Below, one piece after another: positions 26,499 to 33,884 of a stretch of 64,000 bases of DNA; the first letter of the stretch is position 1, and each line of letters starts with the position of its first letter. The notes under the pieces were generated by a model that did not search any database, was not told the origin of the DNA, and saw nothing but the letters and a program-made list of their open reading frames with translations. The stretch is from Rhizobium sp. BK399 (GTDB lineage: Bacteria; Pseudomonadota; Alphaproteobacteria; Rhizobiales; Rhizobiaceae), in NCBI RefSeq assembly GCF_014194695.1, contig NZ_JACIAH010000004.1:248001-312000 (forward strand). The letters are read 5' to 3'. The position numbers were made by a program, and so were the translations under genes.

Positions 26499-27530
26499 GT
26501 GTCGAATTCCACGCCCGCAACCATAGAAGACGTCGCTCGGATCGCCGAGGTTTCGATCGCGACGGTATCGCGGGCGATCCACACGCCGGAAAAGGTCGCC
26601 AACTCGACGCGACTGAAGGTCAATCAGGCGATCGCCATCACCGGCTATACGACGAACGCCATGGCCCGCAGCCTGCGCCTCGGCCGATCGAACATGATAC
26701 TAGTGGTTGCCCCTGATATCGGCGACCCGAACTTCTCCAACATTCTCGTCGGTCTTGAGAACGAAGCGCGTGCCCATGGCTACGGCATCCTGATCGGCCA
26801 TACGCAGAACGATGCACAGCGTGGCCTCGAATATCTGAAGTTTCTGAATTCCAACCAGGCCGCCGGGCTGATCCTCTTCACCGGCATTTTGCCCTTCGGC
26901 CATCAGACGATGACCGCGCGCCTGCCGCCGAGCGTCGGGGTGTTCGAGCCGGTTTTCAACGGCGGCATCCCTTATGTCGGCGTCGATGACGTCGAGGGCG
27001 CCAGAAAGGCGGTCGACCTGCTGCTGGCCGAGGGCCATCGCAAGATCGCCTTCATCGGCGATTCGCGGACGCGCCTTGCTTACAGCCGCCGGCGCCAGGG
27101 CTACGATGCGGGGCTAGATGCAGCGGGCGTTGCACCGGACGTGCGTATCGTTCTCGAAGGCGACGGAACGCTGGAAAGCGGCCGTCACGCCGTCGAGCAA
27201 CTGTTCATGCGCGACACCCTGCCGACCGCTTTCATGTGCGTCAACGACCAGACGGCGATCGGCGTTATGATCGGCCTTGGCGCCCGCGGCTACGACATCC
27301 CGACCGACTTCTCGGTAACCGGCTTTGACGACGTGCCACAGGCCGTCTTCATGTCGCCGCCGCTGACAACGATCCGCCAACCACGGACTTTGATCGGCAA
27401 GCAGGCCATGGCGCTGCTATTGGAGTTCCTCTCTGACGGCCAGCCGGCGGAAACCGAGATCCTGCTGCGTCCAGATCTTGTCGTGCGCAATTCAGTTGGC
27501 GCGCCGTCGCGCCGATGGACGAAACGCTGA
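26499..27530 (+). CDS. LacI-family transcriptional regulator of the sugar locus
   Basis: 343-aa LacI/GalR regulator. The DNA-binding head is TIEDVARIAEVSIATVSRAIH (residues about 7-28), the hinge helix region contains NAMARSLRLGRSNMI, and the core resembles periplasmic sugar-binding proteins (DIGDPNFSNILVGLENEA, VGVDDVEGARKAVDLLL, GFDDVPQAVFMSPPLTTI). The GTG at 26499 after AGGCAGGA is taken as start; a TTG at 26442 would add 19 non-homologous residues. It is divergent from the ABC operon, with two operators between, so it probably represses that operon and itself, released by the transported sugar or a derivative. Confidence 0.88.
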   Translation: MSNSTPATIEDVARIAEVSIATVSRAIHTPEKVANSTRLKVNQAIAITGYTTNAMARSLRLGRSNMILVVAPDIGDPNFSNILVGLENEARAHGYGILIGHTQNDAQRGLEYLKFLNSNQAAGLILFTGILPFGHQTMTARLPPSVGVFEPVFNGGIPYVGVDDVEGARKAVDLLLAEGHRKIAFIGDSRTRLAYSRRRQGYDAGLDAAGVAPDVRIVLEGDGTLESGRHAVEQLFMRDTLPTAFMCVNDQTAIGVMIGLGARGYDIPTDFSVTGFDDVPQAVFMSPPLTTIRQPRTLIGKQAMALLLEFLSDGQPAETEILLRPDLVVRNSVGAPSRRWTKR

Positions 27531-27551
27531 GCGGGAGCCGATCGCAGGGCG

Positions 27552-27770
27552 TTATTCGGCCGGCCTGAAAATCCACTTCACAACATACTGCCCGTTTCGC
27601 TTCAGTTTTGTCTTGGTCATGACCTCAACCGGTCCGCCGATTGCGGCCTCGGCTGCCTCAAAGGCTTGGCGGGCTTCTGACATTGCCTTGTGATAGACGC
27701 TGTTGTCGCGCTTCGGGCTGTCGGCAACCGCTTGCGCGATGGCCGTCAAGTCCCTTTCTCTGCCGGCCAT
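27552..27770 (-). CDS. Small conserved-looking protein of unknown function
   Basis: 72-aa soluble protein, MAGRERDLTAIAQAVADS at the N-terminus, a helical middle (SEARQAFEAAEAAIGG) and a basic strand KTKLKRNGQYVVKWIF. Composition and codon use look coding, and AGGGGG precedes the ATG. No family recognised. It lies between lacI (convergent) and the hxlR gene on the same strand. Confidence 0.6.
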   Translation of the reverse strand: MAGRERDLTAIAQAVADSPKRDNSVYHKAMSEARQAFEAAEAAIGGPVEVMTKTKLKRNGQYVVKWIFRPAE

Positions 27771-27900
27771 AGCCTAGCCCCCTGATTTGAAAAACGACGG
27801 TCTAAGCTTATCGGCGTTCGCTGCGCAAGCGGAACGAAAAAATTGGCTTTTGGCTGCACGGCCGTGGCTCGCACACGGAATCGATGCGGCGTCGCTACCG

Positions 27901-28398
27901 CTACCGACTGCGCTTGAACGCCTCCCACCGCTCGTCCCGTTCGCGCTGGTAAGCAGAATTAAGCGCCGCGCTCAAATCTTCCCTGCTGATCGGCTTGCCG
28001 CAGCTTTCGCATACCGGGCCAAGCCCCGCCGGCTTGCCGCAGGTCAGGTGCGTATATTGGACCGCCCGACCTTCATCCGGCGACTTCATCCAGGTTTCAC
28101 CCCAAGCGCGTAGCGCCAGGATCACCGGATAAAAAGCCTCGCCCTTTTCGGTCAGATGGTACTCGTAGCGCGGAGGCCGCTCGCTGTAGCGCCGGCGTTC
28201 CACAATGCCTTCCGCCTCCAGCGACTTCAAACGCGATGCAATCATCTGCGGCGTCCCCCCGGTCTGCGCCTGGATCTCCTCGAACCGATAACTGCGCATG
28301 AAGAGCTCGCGCAGGATCAGTACCGTCCATCGGTCCCCGACCACCGCCTCTGAGCGGGCCACCGGGCATAGCGTATCCAAAACCGATTCCTTGTCCAT
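27901..28398 (-). CDS. HxlR-family transcriptional regulator
   Basis: 165-aa HxlR winged-helix regulator. The opening CPVARSEAVVGDRWTVLILR contains the conserved cysteine that senses electrophiles or disulfide stress in YodB-like members, followed by SYRFEEIQAQTGGTPQMIASRLKSLE and the wing VERRRYSERPPRYEYHLT. The C-terminal tail is unusual: LTCGKPAGLGPVCESCGK has three cysteines resembling a zinc ribbon. The ATG at 28398 gives the family start. It is divergent from ohr, with a short palindrome in between, so it probably controls ohr. Confidence 0.88.
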   Translation of the reverse strand: MDKESVLDTLCPVARSEAVVGDRWTVLILRELFMRSYRFEEIQAQTGGTPQMIASRLKSLEAEGIVERRRYSERPPRYEYHLTEKGEAFYPVILALRAWGETWMKSPDEGRAVQYTHLTCGKPAGLGPVCESCGKPISREDLSAALNSAYQRERDERWEAFKRSR

Positions 28399-28421
28399 TT
28401 CGCTACTTTCTTTTTCATAGG

Positions 28422-28433
28422 TACTTGCAACTA
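28422..28433. promoter_or_regulatory. Candidate HxlR operator between hxlR and ohr
   Basis: TACTTGCAACTA is a 12-bp palindrome with one mismatched pair, located 24 bases upstream of the hxlR start and 79 upstream of ohr. It resembles the TACT-AGTA type sites bound by YodB-like HxlR regulators. Confidence 0.5.
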
Positions 28434-28511
28434 TGATTTTCATAGCCAACATAAGAAACCGTGGAAGCAAGTGCAATAGGTCCAGACGGACCTACGCCGA
28501 GAGGAATGACA

Positions 28512-28949
28512 ATGACCCAAGCCACTCATGGCGGCGAGGCAAACCTCTATACCGCCAAGACCCACACAGTCGGCGGTCGGGAAAGGGGAACTGCTCGCAG
28601 TTCCGACGGCAATCTCGACATCAAGCTCGCAATTCCCGGCTCCGAACGAACCGGCAGCAACCCTGAACAGCTTTTGGCAGCGGGATGGTCGGCGGCATGC
28701 TTAGAGGGTGCCATTGCCCGCGTCGCACGCAGCAAAAAGATCTCCCTCCCCTCCGGTCCGGAGATCGATGCCGAAATTGACCTCAACCTTGCCGATGATG
28801 GCCTCTTTCTGCGGGCGCGCTTGAACGTCCGGCTGGACGGTGTCGATGCGAAGGCAGCGGAGGCAATCGTCGAGCAGGCCCATCTCACCTGCCCCTTCTC
28901 GAAAGCGTTGCGAGGCAACGTGGATGTCGAAATCAAACTTACCCCGTAA
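28512..28949 (+). CDS. ohr: Organic hydroperoxide resistance protein (Ohr/OsmC family)
   Basis: 145-aa Ohr-type thiol peroxidase that reduces organic hydroperoxides in the cytoplasm. The N-terminus LYTAKTHTVGGRERGTARSSDGNLDIKL is typical, with the catalytic cysteines in AAGWSAACLEGAI and AHLTCPFSKA. Length matches the Ohr subgroup. The ATG at 28512 is seven bases from GAGAGG; an ATG at 28506 is too close to that site. Most ohr genes are controlled by OhrR (MarR family), but here the divergent gene is an HxlR regulator. The next gene begins 15 bases downstream. Confidence 0.9.
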   Translation: MTQATHGGEANLYTAKTHTVGGRERGTARSSDGNLDIKLAIPGSERTGSNPEQLLAAGWSAACLEGAIARVARSKKISLPSGPEIDAEIDLNLADDGLFLRARLNVRLDGVDAKAAEAIVEQAHLTCPFSKALRGNVDVEIKLTP

Positions 28950-28964
28950 TGAAAGGAACCAGCC

Positions 28965-29489
28965 ATGAGCGATCATGAAATCGTCGATTCAAGCTTTACC
29001 GCCATCATCAACGCACCGATCGAGAAGATAGATATTCCGAAATGGTGCTTCACGCTGCCGGAGGATGAATATCAGCGATGCTCGCCGGCTCACATCGCCG
29101 CGGGCTTCACCACCGCACCGGACGGCAAGCGCATGTCCATCAACGTCGAGACGATCGGCGGCAGCCTGATGGTTCAGCACTACGTCGAGACGTTGGGTGA
29201 AAAGGATCACCTGATCCTTGAGTCGGTTTCGGATATAGTCACACCGACGGGCCGCACGACGATCCATGTGCTTTGGGAACTCAGCGTCAGGCGCATCGAC
29301 GATCAGACCTGCGAATTCACGAACCACGTTCGTTCCAAGGCAACAGAAGAGTTCAAGGCCTTTCTCGACAGGCAGGGCATCCCCTTCGACGTGTTCCGCG
29401 CACAACGGCAGCCGATGTCGATTGCGCACAACAAGGGAGAAACACCCCTTTTCGCTGCGAGCATTGAGCGCGCCGCGCTTCGCAATTAG
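28965..29489 (+). CDS. SRPBCC-like protein of unknown function
   Basis: 174-aa protein. The alternating strands DSSFTAIINAPIEKIDIPKWCFTLPEDEYQRC, SINVETIGGSLMVQHYVE and TIHVLWELSVRRIDDQTCEFTNHV suggest a START/SRPBCC-type hydrophobic-ligand-binding fold, but the fold call is tentative. AAAGGAACCAGCC precedes the ATG. It lies between ohr and the remains of an antibiotic-biosynthesis-monooxygenase-type gene, all on one strand and closely spaced, so it is probably cotranscribed with ohr. Confidence 0.65.
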   Translation: MSDHEIVDSSFTAIINAPIEKIDIPKWCFTLPEDEYQRCSPAHIAAGFTTAPDGKRMSINVETIGGSLMVQHYVETLGEKDHLILESVSDIVTPTGRTTIHVLWELSVRRIDDQTCEFTNHVRSKATEEFKAFLDRQGIPFDVFRAQRQPMSIAHNKGETPLFAASIERAALRN

Positions 29490-29521
29490 GCATCTCGGAA
29501 CGTCAAACTCTGGAGAAAGAC

Positions 29522-29804
29522 ATGTCACAGCCGAACGACAGCAAGCAGACGACAGCGCTCCTCTTCGTCGATCGTGCTGCTGAACCACAGGGCGCCCCGC
29601 CGTCTCCATGATGAGAGCGGTACCCTGACCTTCGAGGTCATGGTGTCGAACGACGACGAGGCGAAGTTGCATATCTATGAAGTCTACGCTGATGCCGCCG
29701 CATTCGAGGCGCATCTGAACAGCTCCTCCATCAGGCAGTTTCGCGAAGAAACCGCGGGGATGGTAGCCGGCATCGTTGTGGCGAAGTCCACGCTGGCGCA
29801 ATAG
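29522..29804 (+). pseudogene. Broken antibiotic biosynthesis monooxygenase (ABM) domain gene
   Basis: The ATG at 29522, preceded by GGAGAAAGAC, opens MSQPNDSKQTTALLFVD but that frame stops after 29 codons near 29609. The rest of a typical ABM domain (LHDESGTLTFEVMVS, KLHIYEVYADAAAFEAH, REETAGMVAG) continues in another frame to the stop at 29804. The only start in that second frame is a GTG at 29574 without a ribosome site. A frameshift, possibly with a small deletion of the first strand and helix, explains this best. An error in the sequence is possible. Confidence 0.6.
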
Positions 29805-29890
29805 GGCCAACTGGAAGAAACGGCGGCGCCGCCTTTCGCCGCCGCTCCAGCCATACGGGCGACCGCTGGAAACGTCTGAAAATTTCCATG

Positions 29891-29921
29891 TTGACATTAT
29901 GTTGCATATACATCATATAAT
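29891..29921 (+). promoter_or_regulatory. marR promoter with operator inside the spacer
   Basis: TTGACA (29891-29896) and TATAAT (29916-29921), 19 bases apart, match sigma-70 boxes. The motif ATGTTGCATATACAT (29899-29913) fills the spacer. The same motif occurs twice before the nitrilase gene, so it is probably the MarR binding site and the regulator represses itself. Confidence 0.7.
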
Positions 29922-29950
29922 TGTCCATGGGAACGAGGACGGAAAGCAAA

Positions 29951-30397
29951 ATGGGCGTGACGAATATCGTCGGCGAGATCACGCAGAACTGTCTGATGAC
30001 GCGTACGCGTCGTATATCGCGCTTCGCAACCAATCTCTATGACCATGAACTGCGGCACTACGGGGTCAACGCCCCACAGTTCTCGTTGCTTGTGCTGATC
30101 GCTAAGCTCGGTAGTGCAAGCCGCGCCGAAATCGGGCGCGCCAACTACCAAGATCGCTCAACGCTGACACGCAATCTCGCCCTCCTCCTGAATGAAGGCT
30201 GGATCGAAGAGAAGGTTTCCGAAAAGGGCGGACGGAGGCGTCCGATCATCCTCTCACAAGCCGGCAAGGATCTGCTGACTTCGGCAGCTCCGGCCTGGCG
30301 ACTAGCGCAGACGAAGGCGCGGGCCTTGCTTGGCGCGGAAGGCGTTGCTGCCGTGCTCGATGTGGCCGACAGCCTGCCACTCGGCCAAGTCGAGTAA
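29951..30397 (+). CDS. MarR-family transcriptional regulator
   Basis: 148-aa MarR regulator. The winged helix is visible as APQFSLLVLIAKLGSASRAEIGRA, then YQDRSTLTRNLALLLNEGWIEE (recognition helix) and the wing KVSEKGGRRRPIILSQAG. The predicted transcription start near 29928 rules out the TTG at 29921 and the ATG at 29927; the ATG at 29951 after GGAAAGC is chosen. The repeated ATGTTGCATATRCAW motif in its own promoter and in front of the nitrilase gene indicates control of both. The inducer is unknown. Confidence 0.87.
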   Translation: MGVTNIVGEITQNCLMTRTRRISRFATNLYDHELRHYGVNAPQFSLLVLIAKLGSASRAEIGRANYQDRSTLTRNLALLLNEGWIEEKVSEKGGRRRPIILSQAGKDLLTSAAPAWRLAQTKARALLGAEGVAAVLDVADSLPLGQVE

Positions 30398-30408
30398 AGG
30401 AATCACAA

Positions 30409-30452
30409 ATGTTGCATATACAATATCAATAACTTCAATGTTGCATATGCAA
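30409..30452. promoter_or_regulatory. Two MarR-type operators upstream of the nitrilase gene
   Basis: ATGTTGCATATACAA (30409-30423) and ATGTTGCATATGCAA (30438-30452), 29 bases apart; the core TTGCATATGCAA of the second is a perfect palindrome. They lie 40-83 bases before the nitrilase start and match the copy in the marR promoter. Confidence 0.75.
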
Positions 30453-30491
30453 TTAAGTTGCCGAATACGCTCAACTGAAAGGACCGTTATC

Positions 30492-31487
30492 ATGAGCACC
30501 ATCGTCAAAGCCGCCGCCGTGCAGATCAGTCCCGTGCTCTACAGCCGGGCAGGCACCGTCGACAAGGTTGTCAGGAAGATCCGAGAACTGGGCAAGCAGG
30601 GCGTTCAGTTCGCGACCTTCCCGGAAACCCTCGTTCCCTACTACCCCTACTTCTCCTTCCTGCAACCCGCATTCCAGATGGGCAAGGAGCACCAGCGCCT
30701 GCTCGAAGAGTCGGTGACAGTGCCTTCCGCCGAAACGCGTGCCATCGGCGAGGCGGCCCGCGAGGCAAAGATGGTCGTCTCGATCGGCGTCAACGAGCGT
30801 GACGGCGGATCGATCTACAATACGCAGCTCCTCTTCGATGCCGACGGTACGCTGATCCAGCGCCGCCGCAAGCTCACGCCAACCTATTACGAGCGCATGA
30901 TCTGGGGCCAGGGTGACGCCTCGGGACTGCAGGCGGTCGACAGTTGCGTCGGGCGCATTGGCCAGCTTGCCTGCTGGGAGCATTTCCTGCCGCTGGCCCG
31001 CTACGCCCTCATCGCCGACGGCGAGCAGATCCACTCGGCGATGTATCCGGGATCGATGTACGGCCAGCTTTTTGCTGACAAGATAGAAGTCAGCATTCGC
31101 CAGCATGCGTTGGAATCCGCCTGTTTCGTGGTCAATGCCACGGCCTGGCTCGACGCCGATCAGCAGGCTCAGATCCTGAAGGACACGGGGTCCGCCGGAG
31201 GACCGATTTCCGGCGGTTGCTTCACGACCATCGTCAATCCCGAGGGGCAGATCATCGGCGAGCCGCTGACCGCAGGCGAAGGCGAAGTGGTCGCCGATCT
31301 CGATTTTGCTCTGATCGACGCGCGCAAGAGGCTCATGGACGCCGCCGGCCACTACAGCCGTCCGGAGTTCCTCAGCCTGCGGATCGACCGCAGGCCGGCC
31401 CTCCATGTCCATGATCTGAGCGCACAGCCGAAGGCCGAAGCCTTCCACGCAAGATCTGTTGAGGAAAAGGCCGTCGAGGTTCTCTGA
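30492..31487 (+). CDS. Nitrilase (carbon-nitrogen hydrolase)
   Basis: 331-aa nitrilase-branch enzyme, hydrolysing a nitrile to acid plus ammonia in the cytoplasm. The catalytic triad is present: Glu45 in TFPETLVPYYPYFS, Lys127 in RRRKLTPTYYERMIWGQGD, and Cys161 in GQLACWEHFLPLARYAL. The CWEH sequence and length favour a true nitrilase over amidases of the superfamily. GAAAGGA precedes the ATG at 30492; longer upstream frames overlap marR and are not real. It is followed at 41 bases by an NmrA-like gene. Two MarR-type operators sit in the promoter region. The substrate (aliphatic, aromatic or arylaceto) cannot be decided. Confidence 0.9.
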   Translation: MSTIVKAAAVQISPVLYSRAGTVDKVVRKIRELGKQGVQFATFPETLVPYYPYFSFLQPAFQMGKEHQRLLEESVTVPSAETRAIGEAAREAKMVVSIGVNERDGGSIYNTQLLFDADGTLIQRRRKLTPTYYERMIWGQGDASGLQAVDSCVGRIGQLACWEHFLPLARYALIADGEQIHSAMYPGSMYGQLFADKIEVSIRQHALESACFVVNATAWLDADQQAQILKDTGSAGGPISGGCFTTIVNPEGQIIGEPLTAGEGEVVADLDFALIDARKRLMDAAGHYSRPEFLSLRIDRRPALHVHDLSAQPKAEAFHARSVEEKAVEVL

Positions 31488-31528
31488 ACGCGCGCTGAAT
31501 TTGAACGAACGGAAAGAAGGCAAGGACC

Positions 31529-32464
31529 ATGACTACTCAATCGTCTCAGGATAGCCCGATCCTCGTAACCGGTGCGGCCGGCGACGTCGGCGCCGTTGGC
31601 CGCAACCTTACAGAGATGCTGCTCGCGAAGGGCCACAGGGTGCGCGCCCTGGTCCGCCGGGAGGATGAACGTGCCGAAGCCCTGAGGCGCCTCGGAGCCG
31701 AGGTGGTCCAGGGTGACCTGACCGACCTCGCCTCGATGCATCGGGCGATCCAAGGCACAAAGCGTATCTATTTCGGCATGTCGATCTCGGCTGCCTATCT
31801 GGAAGCGACGATCAATACCGCGGCCGTTGCGCGCCATCATGGTGTCGAGGCGTTCGTGAACATGTCGCAGATGACCGTTTCGCAAATGAGCATCACCGAG
31901 ACAACCGACAGCCCGCAACACCGGCTGCACTGGCTTGCCGAGCAAGCCCTGGCCTGGTCCGGTCTGCCGGTGGTTACCGTCCGCCCCACGGCCTTTCTGG
32001 AAGGCTTCTTTCTGCGGCTCGCCGCCGACAGCGTCCGGGAACGAGACGAACTCGCATTGCCGCTCGGCAGCAGCAAGACGTCGCCCGTCGCCGCCGCGGA
32101 TGTTGCAAGGGCTGTCGCCGTGGTCCTCGACGATCCGGCACCGCACATCGGAAAGATCTATAACTTGACCGGCTACGAGTCGGCCGATCTTGACCACCAT
32201 GCGCGTAGCTTTTCCGAAGCCCTCGGACGGCCTATCCGCTACCGTGACATTCCGCTGCCCGCATGGATTGATGCGTTGAAGAATGCCGGCGTACCGCCGC
32301 ATCTTGCCAGCCACCTTGCCGTGATGGCGGACCTCCACAAGCAGGGCAGCTACGACCGCATGACCGATGATCTCTTCCAGCTCATCGGCAAGGCACCTGT
32401 CAGTATGCAGGAATTCGTAAAACACCATGCCACCGCGTTCACGCGCGGCGGTGCCGCGGGCTGA
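31529..32464 (+). CDS. NmrA-like NAD(P)-binding protein
   Basis: 311-aa atypical short-chain dehydrogenase of the NmrA/quinone-reductase-2 type. The N-terminal ILVTGAAGDVGAVGRNL is the dinucleotide loop (with two extra residues), followed by RVRALVRREDERAEALRRLGAEVVQGDL, which favours NADPH. AFVNMSQMTVSQMS and the later VVTVRPTAFLEGFF match the family. An active-site YxxxK is not evident, as is common in this group. AAGGCAAGGA precedes the ATG. It is 41 bases downstream of the nitrilase gene, presumably in the same MarR-controlled unit. Confidence 0.82.
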   Translation: MTTQSSQDSPILVTGAAGDVGAVGRNLTEMLLAKGHRVRALVRREDERAEALRRLGAEVVQGDLTDLASMHRAIQGTKRIYFGMSISAAYLEATINTAAVARHHGVEAFVNMSQMTVSQMSITETTDSPQHRLHWLAEQALAWSGLPVVTVRPTAFLEGFFLRLAADSVRERDELALPLGSSKTSPVAAADVARAVAVVLDDPAPHIGKIYNLTGYESADLDHHARSFSEALGRPIRYRDIPLPAWIDALKNAGVPPHLASHLAVMADLHKQGSYDRMTDDLFQLIGKAPVSMQEFVKHHATAFTRGGAAG

Positions 32465-32472
32465 GGCTATAT

Positions 32473-32862
32473 TTACAGGAGCTGGGATGCGATGGCGGCC
32501 TTGTCGATGACAGACCAGACCGCCTCGATCTCCCCATCCCGAAATTCATAAAACACGTTCTCGGTGAATGAGATTCTCTTGCCATTCACCGGTAGCCCAA
32601 ACAGCAGCCCTATCGGCGTGCAGTCAAACCGCAGGCGGCTTCCGACGCGCGGCGGCTCGGAAACCAGAAAATCGATATCGAAGAAGAGGTCCGGAATCGT
32701 TTGAAAGTCACCCTCGAGCATCTGGCGATATCCAGACAATCCGATCGGCTCTCCGTTGTAGCGAACATCCGGATGAACGAACTGTCCGAGCGCCGACCAA
32801 TTCTGGCTGTTCAGGCAGACGATGTATTCCCGATAGATGGCCGCAAGGTCGGCTTTGGACAC
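32473..32862 (-). CDS. SnoaL-like / ester cyclase family protein
   Basis: 129-aa protein of the SnoaL-like (NTF2-fold) group. EYIVCLNSQNWSALGQFVHPDVRYNGEPIGLSGYRQML and the later FTENVFYEFRDGEIEAVWSVIDKAA give the cone-shaped fold. Members include polyketide cyclases and many proteins of unknown function. It starts with GTG at 32862, preceded by GGAGGAGAG at the correct distance. It converges with the NmrA-like gene (8 bases between stops). Substrate unknown. Confidence 0.8.
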   Translation of the reverse strand: MSKADLAAIYREYIVCLNSQNWSALGQFVHPDVRYNGEPIGLSGYRQMLEGDFQTIPDLFFDIDFLVSEPPRVGSRLRFDCTPIGLLFGLPVNGKRISFTENVFYEFRDGEIEAVWSVIDKAAIASQLL

Positions 32863-32970
32863 GACTCTCCTCCGGTTCTTATGGTACCGGGGCCAATTAG
32901 GATGACGCGGAGATTTGGCAACCAGACATGGGCACGATCCGGATGCCCTGAATGCGGCTCATCCGGTGCG

Positions 32971-33741
32971 CTATTCGACGAGGCCGAACATCGGGCCGAA
33001 CCCGCCATGCCAAGACTTGTCGTCACGTCCCAAGGCGGGACTGTAGAGCCCGACACCCCGGCCACCATCGAGAAACAGCGCATTCGGGCAGGCCAGATGA
33101 TCGCGGAACAGGCGCGCGAAATCGTGGAAGTTCACCCTGTCTTCGCTGACCGCGAAGTGCACCACGCCATCGCCACAGATACCGACGCCGCCGCGGCGGG
33201 TCTTGTCGGTCGATCCGACGATGAAGATCGGGTTCAGCTTGTTGTCGATCACGAGCATCGGGCCGGATTGCGTGGCGAGCCGGACATCGGGGCGGCGCTT
33301 CAGGAATTCCTGGGTCGGAAGTATTCCCGCGGACGTCTCATCGATGAAGAATATGCCATTCGGCTTCTTGTAGAAGTTCGGCACCGGGCCGTCGGCGGGC
33401 CCATTGCTTTGCGCGGTGCTGGCTGGCCGCAATTCCCTGCCGTCTTCGACATAGAGCCCGATCGGCGAAAAATCGGGCAGATACATGCCGGCATTGATCG
33501 CAAACACTAAGCTCTGCCCGCTCTTTTGAACGGCCTCGTCAACCCCGGAGAAGTCGCGATAGGGTTCTCCAGCCGCGTTCTTCCAGAACAAACGGAGGTC
33601 GCTTCCTTTCTCGACGGTGCACACGACATAGGCCTCGCCTTCGAATGTATCCTGCAGGCAAGGCCCTGCGACGGCCGCACCCGCAAACGCGGCAGCGCCC
33701 AGCATCGCGGCGCCGGCAAGCATACCCTGTCTGAAGTCCAT
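32971..33741 (-). CDS. Secreted phosphodiester glycosidase family protein (NAGPA domain)
   Basis: 256-aa protein with a signal peptide (MDFRQGMLAGAAMLGAAAFAGAAVA) and a domain related to the phosphodiester alpha-N-acetylglucosaminidase/YigE group. SLVFAINAGMYLPDFSPIGLYVEDG, NGIFFIDE, ATQSGPMLVIDNKL and the C-terminal CPNALFLDGGRGVGLYSP are the conserved parts. Exported members may cleave sugar-phosphodiester bonds in surface polysaccharides; this is inferred. The start at 33741 begins the signal peptide. It lies downstream of the xylA terminator and so is not part of the xylose operon. Confidence 0.82.
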   Translation of the reverse strand: MDFRQGMLAGAAMLGAAAFAGAAVAGPCLQDTFEGEAYVVCTVEKGSDLRLFWKNAAGEPYRDFSGVDEAVQKSGQSLVFAINAGMYLPDFSPIGLYVEDGRELRPASTAQSNGPADGPVPNFYKKPNGIFFIDETSAGILPTQEFLKRRPDVRLATQSGPMLVIDNKLNPIFIVGSTDKTRRGGVGICGDGVVHFAVSEDRVNFHDFARLFRDHLACPNALFLDGGRGVGLYSPALGRDDKSWHGGFGPMFGLVE

Positions 33742-33827
33742 CGCAGCTTTTCCCTTGAGATCGCCGAGCGGCCCGATACCAGCGATCGCACTTCCACCAA
33801 ACATGGAAACGGCATCGCCTCAATCAA

Positions 33828-33860
33828 CAAAAAAGGCCGGGGAACCTTCGCTCCCCGGCC
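33828..33860 (-). terminator. Strong intrinsic terminator after xylA
   Basis: On the minus strand a perfect 9-bp stem (GGCCGGGGA with TCCCCGGCC, 8-base loop; arms 33835-33843 and 33852-33860) is followed by six T. It begins 24 bases past the xylA stop. Confidence 0.92.
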
Positions 33861-33884
33861 CTCTCCTCCACAATCAACCGCCGA

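Noticed and set aside
32971..33741. Adding the phosphodiester glycosidase gene to the xylose operon
   Set aside because: A strong intrinsic terminator at 33828-33860 lies between xylA and this gene.
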